In this document: positions 11,456-20,944 of the stretch, piece after piece
Position numbering within the stretch: position 1 is the first letter of the stretch
Layout of the letters: the number at the start of each line of letters is the position of its first letter
NCBI GenBank assembly: GCA_036426205.1
Contig: WSYH01001925.1
Location: 37,631 to 101,630, forward strand
Reading direction: 5' to 3'
From: Ascaphus truei
Taxonomy: Eukaryota > Chordata > Amphibia > Anura > Ascaphidae
DNA: 64,000 nucleotides
Notes under the pieces: generated by a model
Told to the model about the DNA's origin: nothing
What the model saw: the letters and a program-made list of their open reading frames with translations, nothing else
The model's database searches: none
Translations under genes and position numbers: made by a program

Positions 11456-11792
11456 ATAATGAGGCTTACGTCTAAGAAAACCCTTAGCCTTTGGGGTCAG
11501 CAGAAGGTATCTTTATTGGCCTTAGCCTGTCGATTTTGCCTTGGCGTGGAAACGGCTGCCGCCTTTCGCTTTATCAGCTTGACAGGCACGGCAGAGGTGA
11601 GTGTGTTCTTGCGTCCATAGAATCGGGGCTGATCCATGGAAGCAGGTGGCACAATGCAGTATCTGGACTACAGTAGGGCAAGTTCAGATAAAGATCAGCG
11701 AGTGGTGGGCTATGCAAAGTGTGTAACCTTTTATGCATGGCGACCAGGTACAGGTGTTGAAAGTGGGCGTACTCTAATGTGAGTCATTACCG

Positions 11793-11800
11793 TATAAATA
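11793..11800 (+). promoter_or_regulatory. TATA box for the copy B transposase
   Basis: Same TATAAATA and the same distance to the ATG (11,896) as in copy A. Imperfect short repeats (AATACACATCGA, TAAACATCGAATA) follow it. Confidence 0.5.
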
Positions 11801-11895
11801 CACCATCCATTTTGTGTATTGACTGCACATTGAATACACATCGACTAAACATCGAATACACATTCTTGTGTTTGTATTTCTTTCTACTCGCAGCA

Positions 11896-13760
11896 ATGCC
11901 TGTTAAAAAGATTTCAAAGGATCTCAGCATGCGAATTAAGCAGATGTACACGAGCGGACACCGAATTGCTGCTATCCAACGCTGGTTAGCTGCCTCTGAC
12001 CTCGTTGTGCCATTAACCACCGTGTGCTATCATGCATACGGAAAAAACAGAGACCGCAAAAGGGCACCAAGGGTAACTAACGCGTAAGTATATTTCTAAA
12101 ACTTTACACAAAAAAATTATAGAAAACTGTACGTACAGTACAGTTCTGTATTTACTGTAATACTGTTGTTATTTCTTTTGATTTATATTACAACATACTG
12201 TACTGTAGTTTGTCTATTTATATTTATAGTACAGCAGTATACTGTACATTTTTTGTATATTTCTATTTACTATACAGTATCTTGCAACTGTATACTGTAC
12301 ATAGGATGTATATTTACAACAGTATGTTTATAGTACAACAGTATATATATTTTGTCTATTTATATTTATAGTACAACAGTATACATTTTTTGTATATTTC
12401 TATTTATCTTGGAATGGTATACAGTATATAGGATGAATATTTATATTTATATTACAACAGTATATTTATTTTGTATATTTATATTTATAGTACAACAGTA
12501 TATATATTTTGTCTATTTATATTTATAGTATACAGTAGTACAGCAGTATACATTTTTTGTATATTTTTATTCACAGTATATTACAACATTATATTTATAT
12601 ACATTTTATATTGCTGCATATTAATAAAACAATATATTTTCTTTACATTGTAGGGAGACAACTCTTCTGGTGGACAAGATAAGTGAGGAGAATGATGAGA
12701 GGAGTGCATTAAGGGTTAAAAACACTCTGCAGGAAAGGCACAATCTCACTGTATCCGAGAGCAGCATAAAGAAGATGAGACGCAGCATTGGATGGAAATA
12801 TGGACGTGTGAGGTTAGTACTGGACAGTAAAGGAGGTAAAAGTGTTGTTTAGGAAACTGTACTGTACTGTGCCGCTAAATTTTTTTATTCCTTGTCATTA
12901 CAGAGCGTACCCCATGATACGGGACGCAAACAAAATCAAAAGAGTGCTCCAGGCCCAGGCATGGATCGACAGTGGGGAGACTTTCCAGGATTGCATCTTC
13001 ACTGATTAGTCTACTGTGTCGCTGGAGAGATTTGCAAGCTTTGCTTTCCACAAAAAGGCCGCATATCTTTGAAGCCGTGGCCAAAACACCCCATAAAGCT
13101 GCATGTGTGGGGTGCCATCTCTAGGCGTGGACCAGGATGCATTGTCATCTTTGAAGGTAAAATATAGCAAATATAATGTAGCCTTATGCACTGTACTTTA
13201 CTAGTGTTGCCTTACTGTATGCACTGTACTGTACTATTGTGCAGTTTTTTGAGCACTTTTCTTTTCTTGCTATAGGAATCATGAATAAAGCTTTCTTCCA
13301 AGACAACATTGTCCCTGAGATAGTGCAATACATCACACGCGAGTTCCCCAATGGTCACCGCTTCTACCAGGACAACGATCCGAAGCACGCCGCGTCAACA
13401 GCGCATATCCTTGAGCGTGGTATCAACTGGGTGAAGACGCCAGCAGAGTAAGTGCGGTAACTGTGTCTCATTTTTTCCCCACTGCTTTCACTGTGTACTG
13501 TGCTGTATCTCTTAAACTAATTGTTCTTTTTTTCCAATGACAGATCGCCAGACTTCAATCTGATCAAAATGGTCTGGCATCAGCTGAAGGACCATATCCG
13601 GAAAGTGGCAAAACCCTCCAAAAAGGACGAGTTGTTGAAAGGCATACTGAGTTTTTGGAACGATGTACTCACCGTGGAACGCTGCAATAAATATATAGAC
13701 CATATTGCCACTGTGTTGCCCATTGTCATCGCGCGTAATGGGCAAGCATCAGGAAAGTAG
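11896..13760 (+). pseudogene. Tc1/mariner-type DDE transposase, five exons, copy B
   Basis: Inferred exons are 11,896-12,083, 12,654-12,812, 12,904-13,156, 13,276-13,447 and 13,544-13,760. All donors and acceptors are consensus and the reading phases join cleanly at most junctions, so copy B defines the gene model. Exon 1 ends with a basic tail (RDRKRAPRVTNA) deleted from copy A. Lesions differ from copy A: the residue after FTD is a TAG instead of Glu, one A is lost in the exon 3 AAAAA run, which shifts the frame, and the catalytic Glu in exon 5 reads Lys (DFNLIKMVW). The product is therefore inactive. As the two copies are damaged at different places, a family consensus should be recoverable from genome copies. 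Confidence 0.8.
12180..12600. repeat. AT-rich tandem repeat in transposase intron 1 (copy B)
   Basis: Same unit as in copy A (TTATAGTACAACAGTATATA and variants), but the array is shorter and interrupted by CAGTACTGTA-like insertions. Confidence 0.75.
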
Positions 13761-14289
13761 TACTGTGCTGTAGTATTGTAAGTACAGTATGATACAGGTA
13801 AGTATGGCACAGATTTTTTCTTTCCAGATAGTAAGAGTATACAGTACAGTGGTTCGTTTTTTTCTTTACAGAGAGAGCAGCACCAGCCATCAGGTTACAG
13901 TACAGTACATAGAATTTAACAGTAGTCAGAGTATACAGTAGTTCCAGTATACAGTAGACTAGTTTGACAGTACTACAGTAACTGCCTAGTAACTGCTCAA
14001 TTTTTGTAGTTCCAGAGAAAGCAGCACCAGCCATCAACAGTGCAGTAGTACTACACATCACACAATGCCATAATACAGTACGCACATACAGTACAGTAAC
14101 TGCACTAATTTTTTGTTTTCTTGTCGTTTCAGGAAAAGGGTGGGTGGCCTGGTGGGAGGTGGGGTGCTGTGTCCAGTCTACTCTGCTTGTACAGTCAAAT
14201 GTACAGTATATAAACAGCAGTAATGATGTACACAAAACCTCTCCTCTCTCAATGAACTACTGTACTGCAGACAGAATGAGGAAAAGATA

Positions 14290-14400
14290 AAGACGGAAAA
14301 AATAATATTACTATACAGTACTGTACAGTATATAGTATATACTGTATATTATACAGTATATTACAGTACTGTGTACTGTACAGTATACAGTTCTGTATTA
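14290..14400. repeat. Palindrome-rich TACTGTACAGTA tract
   Basis: A run of overlapping CAGTACTGTACAGTAT and ATACTGTATATTATACAGTAT units can fold on itself many ways. Copy A lacks this insertion at the equivalent point (about 5,835), so it arose in copy B. Confidence 0.7.
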
Positions 14401-14663
14401 TTAAATAATATTCCTATAAATATGCATTATTCATGTTTCCCCATGTTTTACAAATGTTTTCCAAATGGTTATCCAATTTCAAGCTGCCAAAAGAACTTAA
14501 TAAAGACTGCATAATGTATTATTCCTGATTATTTATATATTTGTATTTTTTGGTTCCTGATAAAATAAAATAAATATTGCAGAAAATTAATGACTCTGGA
14601 GGTGTGTGGCTGAAATAGTTAACAGCACTGTAATTTCAAAAGGCAGTTCATCATAATAATTTG

Positions 14664-14941
14664 TGAAACAAAAGGTGTACAAACAGCGCTTGTGCAAACA
14701 ACAGATGATAAAACCTTAGATAGATTGTCCAAATGGTAGTCCTGGAGCTGCCTGTGGAGATTGTTCTGGTATCTTGCACCCAGACTTGAATTTGTGGAAA
14801 AAAGCAACCTCCTGTGGCGCTGAGGTGGGGACTTGAACTTTCTTCGATTAGACTGTGACTTCAGGAAAAAGAAAAAGACAAAACATGCAGGCTTCCTGCA
14901 TGTTTTGTCTTTTTCTTTTTCCTGAGGTCACAGTCTAATCG
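14664..14941 (+). mobile_element. 278-base insertion with 15-base target duplication, ending in a hairpin
   Basis: The 15 bases CATCATAATAATTTG occur exactly at 14,649-14,663 and 14,942-14,956 and flank the insert. A long exact duplication suggests target-primed insertion (LINE or SINE type). The family is not recognised. The last 97 bases form a near-perfect palindrome. Confidence 0.65.
14845..14941. repeat. 97-base near-perfect palindrome
   Basis: Arms of 47 bases (14,845-14,891 and 14,895-14,941) with a 3-base loop (CTT) and one mismatch. The arms run from CGATTAGACTGTGAC to CATGCAGG. Confidence 0.9.
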
Positions 14942-15023
14942 CATCATAATAATTTGATGAATAAACCCCCAAATACAACCCCCAAATACAGTACATAAAA
15001 AGCAAGTCACTTTAACTCCCTGT

Positions 15024-15630
15024 GCCGCAAAGCCGCAAGATCGGCAACATTGTAAAAAAAGAGCAATGATCGCGCAATTGGCGTGGGAACTAGGGCAATT
15101 GGCGTGGGAACTTCTGTTCTAGGGCACCTAGAAATAAAATTCATTTTGCCCCTAGATTAGGAACCCCCTCACTTGACCCCAACAGGGTCCGACCAGTAAT
15201 GGCGGCGAGAAAGGGTCACGCCGGCGAGGAGGGTCCTATCATTGAGCGCAATGGCGGAGAAAGCTTTGAACCGGCTAAGTCAGGATGAGCAGAAACCTGA
15301 AACCCACAAGTCCGGTTCTGTTCAACCTAGAGGGCTCAGATTTGGTCACCATGTAGTCCTAGTTGCGGCAGGATTGCATGGCAAATTGCGACCCTCTCAT
15401 GGCAACAGAACGGAGTCAGGGTAATGGTAAAGTTTAGGTTTCTGCCATTGACTTGCATGCAGAAAAAAAGCCACTTTGGTAATGTGCTTTTAAACTGTAT
15501 TTTGGTATCTCCGGTTCCGGGGGTCGTGGAAGGCTGATATTTTGCCACTATGGCAAGGGTCCTTCCGCATGAGAACCAGGCAAATTTCAACCTGCTCAGA
15601 CCCACAGAACGGATTATTTTAAATTATATT
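15024..15630 (-). repeat. TIR1 right arm of copy B
   Basis: Reverse complement of 9,201-9,813 with few differences. It has two copies of the 21-base subterminal unit where the left arm has three. Confidence 0.85.
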
Positions 15631-16265
15631 CACGCAATTGGCGTGGGAACTACATAGGGCCTCGGTCAAGTTCACGGCCAATTGACGTGGGAACTTCTGT
15701 TCTAGGGCACCTAGGAATAAAATTAATTCTGCCCCAAGATCTTAGGAACCCTCTCACTTGACCCCAACAGGCAGGGATATTTAACAGACACATTAGGGGG
15801 TGCCGGTATCCCTCTGCTTGGTTTACATGCCGCGGTCACGTGATAGGGACCTTTAAATGTAGAGGGATACCGGCACCTCATAAAGGGGCCTGTATCTCGG
15901 GAAGTAGGGGGTCCCGGACCTGAAACCAACGCGGTTCAGCTCCGGAGACTCCCTGCACAAGTACACTATGAATAAAAATGTATTTTAAATAATTTTTAAT
16001 GTGCCGATGTTTGCGCAGAGAGAGCAGTGGATCTCTCTCTGCTGCAAACACATCTCGCCAGGGACGGCTTCTCAGCTTCAAAGACAACAGCTCGCAAACG
16101 CCCCCATGAGTTTTTACACGGCATTGCAGTATTGCAGACAGCGGGAATAAAATGCTTAAATCACAGCCGCGAAAATAACGCAATTCACCAAGGGCGAAAA
16201 CGATACAAAACCGCACATAACCGGGATAATCTGAAATTCGCGGAGCTAGCCAAGTTAGAATAAAG
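15631..16265. other. TIR1 fragment followed by unassigned DNA
   Basis: 15,631-15,775 repeats part of the TIR1 arm (AATTGGCGTGGGAACT, then TTCTGTTCTAGGGCACCTAG, ending CACTTGACCCCAACAG). From 15,776 to 16,265 no coding domain is seen. An inverted pair, GGGTGCCGGTATCCCTCT and AGAGGGATACCGGCACC, lies at 15,797-15,880 and could be the ends of a small element. Confidence 0.45.
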
Positions 16266-17588
16266 TGTGTCGCCAGTGTAGATCACAACCTGGAAATTAC
16301 AGACCTGTAAGCCTGACTTCAATAGTAGGGAAACTACTTGAAGGTTTAATACGGGATAATATTCAGGAATACCTAATGGAAAACAAAATTATTAGTAATA
16401 GTCAGCATGGATTTATGAAGGATAGATCTTGCCAAACTAACCTTATTTGTTTCTTTGAGGAGGTAAGTAGGAATTTAGACCAGGGTAATGCAGTTGATGT
16501 GGTCTACTTAGATTTTGCAAAGGCTTTTGATACGGTTTCACACAAGAGGTTGGTGTACAAAATAAAGAAAATTGGACTCAGTAATAATATATGCACCTGG
16601 ATTGAAAACTGGTTAAAGGACAGACAACAGAGGGTGGTCATAAATGGAACTTTTTCAGGTTGGGCTAAAGTCGTGAGTGGAGTACCCCAGGGATCGGTAC
16701 TGGGACCCCTGCTTTTTAACTTGTTTATTAATGACCTTGAGGTTGGGATCAAGAGCAAAGTCTCCATCTTTGCTGATGATACTAAATTGTGTAAGGTAAT
16801 AGAATCAGAGCAGGGTGTAATTTCTCTTCAAAATGACTTGGAGAGACTGGAAACATGGGCAGGTAAATGGCAGATGAGGTTTAATACAGATAAATGTAAG
16901 GCTATGCATTTGGGGTGCAAGAATAAAAAGGCGACTTACAAATTAAATGGAGATATATTGGGGGAATCCTTGATGAGAAGGATTTAGGAGTGCTTGTAGA
17001 CAGCAGGCTTAGCAATAGTGCCCAATGTCATGCAGTAGCTGCAAAGGCAAACAAGTTTGTATCTTGCATCAAACGGGCAACGGATGGAAGGGAAGTAAAC
17101 ATAATTATGCCCCTTTACAAAGCATTAGTAAGACCACACCTTGAATATGGAGTACAATTTTGGGCACCAATCCTAAGAAAAGACATTATGGAACTAGAGA
17201 GAGTGCAGAGAAGAGCCACCAAATTAATAAAGGGGGTGGACATTCTAACTTATGAGGAGAGGCTAGCTCAATTAGATTTATTTACATTAGAAAAGAGGCG
17301 TCTAAGAGGGGATATGATATCTATATACAAATATATTCAGGGACAATACAAGGAGCTTTCAAAAGAACTATTCATCCCACGGGCAGTACAAAGGACTTGG
17401 GGCCATCCCTTAAGGTTGGAGGAAAGGAAATTTCACCAGCAACAAAGGAAAGGGTTCTTTACAGGAAGGGCATTAAAATGTGGAATTCATTACCCATGGA
17501 GACTGTGATGGCAGATACAATAGATTTGTTCAAAAAAAGGTTGGACATCTTTTTAGATGGGAAAGGTATACAAGGATATACCAAATAA
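16266..17588 (+). pseudogene. CR1-like LINE reverse transcriptase, 5'-truncated
   Basis: The frame opens within the reverse transcriptase at NYRPVSLTSIVGKLLE and continues through YLDFAKAFDTVSH, SGVPQGSVLGPLLF and FADDTKL (catalytic Asp pair). After a frameshift near 16,970 it goes on to LGVLVDSRLSNSAQC, RPHLEYGVQFWAP and LERVQRRATKLIKG. A second frameshift near 17,400 precedes MWNSLPMETVMADTIDLFKK. This is the C-terminal half of a CR1/Jockey-type ORF2; it would copy LINE RNA at the target. The upstream endonuclease is absent (5' truncation). The 3' UTR follows to 17,703 and resumes at 18,498. Confidence 0.85.
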
Positions 17589-17703
17589 GTATACATGGGA
17601 AGGATGTTGATCCAGGGATTAATCCGATTGCCAATTCTTGGAGTCAGGATGGAATTAATTTTTCCCCTTAATGGGTTTTTTGTTTGCCTTCCTCTGGATC
17701 TGT

Positions 17704-18497
17704 GTGGAAAAAACCAGGCGCTTACCTCGAGTTAAAAACAAAAGTGTGCTTACAATGAAGCGGTCAAATCAACAATGGCAACGATGCATCGGCGAAACGC
17801 GTTGCTCTAAATCACCAGCTGAATTTGACCCACGGAGGCTTCCGTAGCCAGATCGCAGAGTAGCCTTTGCAGCCCAGCAGGACAGGTTTTTCTCCCTGCA
17901 TCCCGGACGCGGGACGGGCGCAAACAGCTGCTTACACTCGATCCTGGACTGCGTGAGGAGGCATGGGGTCCATCCTTTATATATGTGAGTCCCGTTGCTG
18001 TTTTTAATTAATTAATAAATGCAATTTTCTGTGATCACTAAACTGAAACCGTGCCTCACTTGTTTTCCCACCCCCCCACGCATCATAACACTTGGGGGGA
18101 GAGCCTGGCTGACGCCTGGGATCAGGGATTGAGTCTTTGCTGACCTGAAAACTGAGGAAAGCCCCCATTGCGTGACAAACAGATGTGGATGGGTTAAATT
18201 TAACCCCAAAGTAACCAAACCTCTGCAACTGCTCACACTGGGCCGTGTGAGTACAGCTATATATATATATTTATTTATTCCCTTTTACCCTATCAATATA
18301 TATCCACTATTGCTGGGAGAGGCGAAGTTCGCCTTCAGAAAGCTACCACTAATTGTGGTTGCTTACACATGGCCATGTAAGTACTATAATATATACAACT
18401 TACCCCCTATCTCATCCAACCATTGGAACTACTGTCAACATTCATCGTTATTGTACATACCTTTCTAACCCCATGCTCCCCCATTGCTTGTTTGTTT
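17704..18497 (+). mobile_element. PLE-type terminal repeat inserted in the CR1 3' UTR
   Basis: About 16 bases (CTTCCTCTGGATCTGT, one mismatch) are duplicated at 17,688-17,703 and 18,498-18,513, so this 794-base block is an insertion. It carries a degenerate GAAACGCGTT hammerhead-like core at 17,794-17,803 and no coding frame. The PLE assignment rests on that core and on its likeness to the repeats at 22.7-25.3 kb. Confidence 0.55.
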
Positions 18498-18625
18498 CTT
18501 CCTCTGGATTTGTAAGTAAGTATAGATACAGGATAAAGTATCTGTTGTCTAAATTTAGCATAGGTTGAACTTGATGGACCTACATCTTTTTTCAACCTCA
18601 TCTACTATGTAACTATGGAACTATG
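18498..18625 (+). repeat. CR1-like LINE 3' terminus
   Basis: Ends in GGTTGAACTTGATGGACCTA, then TTTTTCAACCTCATCTACTA, then TGTAACTATG, a LINE 3' end frequent in frog genomes. It continues the element interrupted at 17,703. Confidence 0.75.
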
Positions 18626-19380
18626 TAGGTCAATTTCCTCCATTGGCCTGGCCAGTAGATAGGCCAGTGGATTAATAGGTATTACGAGGTCCATAACCTC
18701 TTTTATTAAAGTTTGAACAATGACCCAATACTTCTGCATTTCTGGACACGTCCACCAAATGTGAGCCATGTCCCCTTTTTGTCCACAGCCTCTCCAACTG
18801 AGATCAGATGCCAGAGGGTAGCTTTGTTTTAATCTCACTGGGGTAAAATACCAGTGAAATAGTATTTTATAAATGTTTTCTTCTTTGTGGTACATATGGA
18901 AGTTCCTGAGGCTGCTTACCAAATATCTTCCCAATCCTCTCTGTCAATAACTATGTTCAGGTCCGCTGCCCATTAGAGCATGTACTCATGGACTGGGGGG
19001 TCCGCTGATATCTCCATTCCAGCAAAAAAAATTATTATTAGACCTTTTTGATGAGCGCCGTTTCGACACAGATTCTCAAACGTAGTGAGAGGGGGGAATT
19101 TTGATTTTGGAGATATTTTTTGTTCGAAATGTCTTATTTGGAGATATTTAAATGTGTCCAATTCTGGAATTTTATATTTAGTGCGTAGATCTTGGTAGCT
19201 CAAGAATTTCCCTTGGTTCAGTAGATCAGCGATCGTCTCGATCCCCTTTAATTTGAATTGGTCAAATAGTTTAGATCCACATCCAGGGGGAAATGTAGGG
19301 TTATTAAAGATTGGCGTAAGCTGCGAGCTGGTGGAGGAGAGCCTGAATTTAGTTTTAGATTTCAGCCAGACCGCGATTGC
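18626..19380 (-). pseudogene. L1/Tx1-like LINE ORF2, C-terminal fragment
   Basis: Minus-strand reading gives FNNPTFPPG, LLNQGKFLSYQDLRTKY, FKYLQIRHF, YFTPVRLKQSYPLASD and a Cys/His/Trp block (WRGCGQKGDMAHIWWTCPEM). This matches the region after the reverse transcriptase in L1-clade ORF2, including the C-terminal zinc-knuckle-like motif. Stops and frameshifts are present near 18,900. The 5' part is missing at 19,380 and the 3' end is cut by the CR1 terminus at about 18,612. Confidence 0.75.
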
Positions 19381-19544
19381 ATATCCCCTCTATCCATGTT
19401 CCAAAGGCATGCTGGCAGAGAAGGTGTTTTAGCATGGTGAGACTCTATTTCCAGCCAGCAACATTGGCCTGGGTCTGCATTCCACAGTACCACTTGTCTT
19501 AATTGGGCTGCCAGGTAATACCTAGATATTAGGACATAAACATT

Positions 19545-20036
19545 GAGTGTGTTAAACATACAAGTTACCACTCGGCGGCCGCTCATACAGGAGTCAGGAG
19601 TATGTTTCCCTTGGCAGGCGTCTGGGACAGCAGCTGCGATGCTTTTCCTTCCTAGGAACACCTCTGCATTCGGTCACCGTCTCTGTGGGAAACTCCCCTC
19701 TGGTCAGCTGGGCTCCAGACGGATCGAGCAATCTGGGACGCACTGGGAGGGTCCCCGGATTAATCAGTGAAGACCTAGGTGGTTCGCAGAGCTCTCCGTT
19801 TAGTGCAGCCACAAGCAGGGGTGAACTGGCTGGCTGGGAATGAAACTCCAATATGTCGCGCTGTTGCGGGACGCTGCGGAGTGACGTCACAGTGGCGATT
19901 TCAAAAGTACACAGCAAAAGCGGAAAAAAGTGCCCAAATTGCACACATAGGATAGAGTAGCAATAAAACACTTGGACCAATTATATCCTACATGTTTCAT
20001 AGTCACAACTACTTCATCAGACTACTTCCCTGAGGG
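19545..20036 (-). mobile_element. Solo PLE terminal repeat with hammerhead core
   Basis: Related to the arms of the PLE at 37.6-41.6 kb: both share GCGGGACGCTG next to TGACGTCAC and the same stem II in the ribozyme core. It ends within the gypsy gag fragment. No coding frame. Confidence 0.6.
19989..20020 (-). ncRNA. Hammerhead ribozyme-like core
   Basis: Minus strand reads CTGATGA, one extra A, stem II GTAG/CTAT with a 6-base loop, GAAA, then CATGTA (2-base-pair stem III, cleavage triplet GTA). Core boxes are intact, but stem I is weak. Confidence 0.6.
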
Positions 20037-20215
20037 CAGGAAAGGGGTTGTGGGTCTCAAAGGACTGGCCTGTTTGAGTTGCAATGTAAGGGCCCCGAAC
20101 GATTGTGCAAGGGATGCAACATGACTCTCCAGTTGGAAGCATCTGTCACCACCTGAGGAGAAGGCCAGACCCCTGGTACTGAGGTGGGAATGGGTAGAAA
20201 CGCCAGCCACAGGGT
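20037..20215 (-). pseudogene. Ty3/gypsy gag N-terminal fragment
   Basis: Reads LESHVASLAQSFGALTLQLK, typical of the start of gag in vertebrate chromodomain gypsy elements. It lies on the far side of the LTR from pol, so the order along the minus strand is pol, LTR, gag. It is cut at about 20,036 by the PLE repeat. Confidence 0.5.
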
Positions 20216-20910
20216 CACGTCTGGAGAGTGGATGGTCGAGGTAGCCAGCTCAGGATTGGAGAGGTTAAAATAGTATTGATACTTGCCGAGGTCAGAGGTA
20301 GGAGCCAGTAGAATAGTCAGAGTCTGAGTGCCGTGGTCAGGGGTTAAAGCCAGTAGTATCGTAGAAGTCCATATGCCGTGGTCAGGATTGAAGAGATGTG
20401 GAAGGTCAGAGGTAAGCCGGGGTCAGTAAGCCAGAGGTATGGAGTCCAAGGATAAAGCCGGGTCGGTACACAGGAGATCAATCTGAAAAGCAGGGCAACA
20501 AGAGACAAGGCAAGGCAAGGCTAGGAACCAGGAAGTGGGAGAACAACGCTAACTGGAACTATGCTCAGCCAAAGTGCAAGTGGCACAGCTGAGCATATAT
20601 GGGAGAACAGGACCAATGAGAGAGGGGAGGAGTAGAGGTGCGGCCTCAGCGGAGGCAGGGATAGGTGGAGCGGTGCAGGAGACAGGTGAGCATGATGAGT
20701 GTGATGCTGAGTGTTGATGCGCAGCTGGGGAGCGGTGCACACGTGTCACGTGTGTGTGCGCCACACGCCGTAACCGTGGGGCAGAGCCAAACTCCGCAAC
20801 GTCCACAAGATTCCTCCGTGAGCGTGCGTGCTGTGTAAGCAACAGGGTTGCGCAAGGCAGCAGGTAAGGAGGGACTGTGCTGCGGAAGACACGCTCCCCG
20901 ATTCCTTACA
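20216..20910 (-). mobile_element. Chromodomain gypsy LTR (far boundary uncertain)
   Basis: On the minus strand the LTR starts TGTAAGGAATCGGGG, directly after the chromodomain. It holds a CATATATGCTCAGC promoter-like stretch and repeats of CTGACC..GGC. The start is supported by position and the TG dinucleotide; the end near 20,216 is estimated from where gag-like coding begins. Confidence 0.55.
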
Positions 20911-20944
20911 GTACCCCCCCTTGAGGAGCGGCCTCTTGACGACT

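Larger units (their letters stand above)
9201..15630 (+). mobile_element. DNA transposon copy B with long terminal inverted repeats
   Basis: The element is bounded by inverted repeats of about 610 bases (9,201-9,813 and 15,024-15,630) whose outermost 20 bases match exactly. Inside lie the minus-strand BEN-like gene, a shared promoter region, the plus-strand split transposase and a 3' region. The transposase is Tc1/mariner type. The terminal repeats are far longer than the 25-250 bases common for that superfamily. No clear target duplication was found at the tips, where both sides are AT-rich. Confidence 0.75.

Noticed and set aside
17778..17805. Hammerhead in the CR1-inserted repeat as a functional ribozyme
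   Set aside because: Box 1 has lost bases (CGATG) and stem I conflicts with the cleavage triplet; kept only as a family marker.
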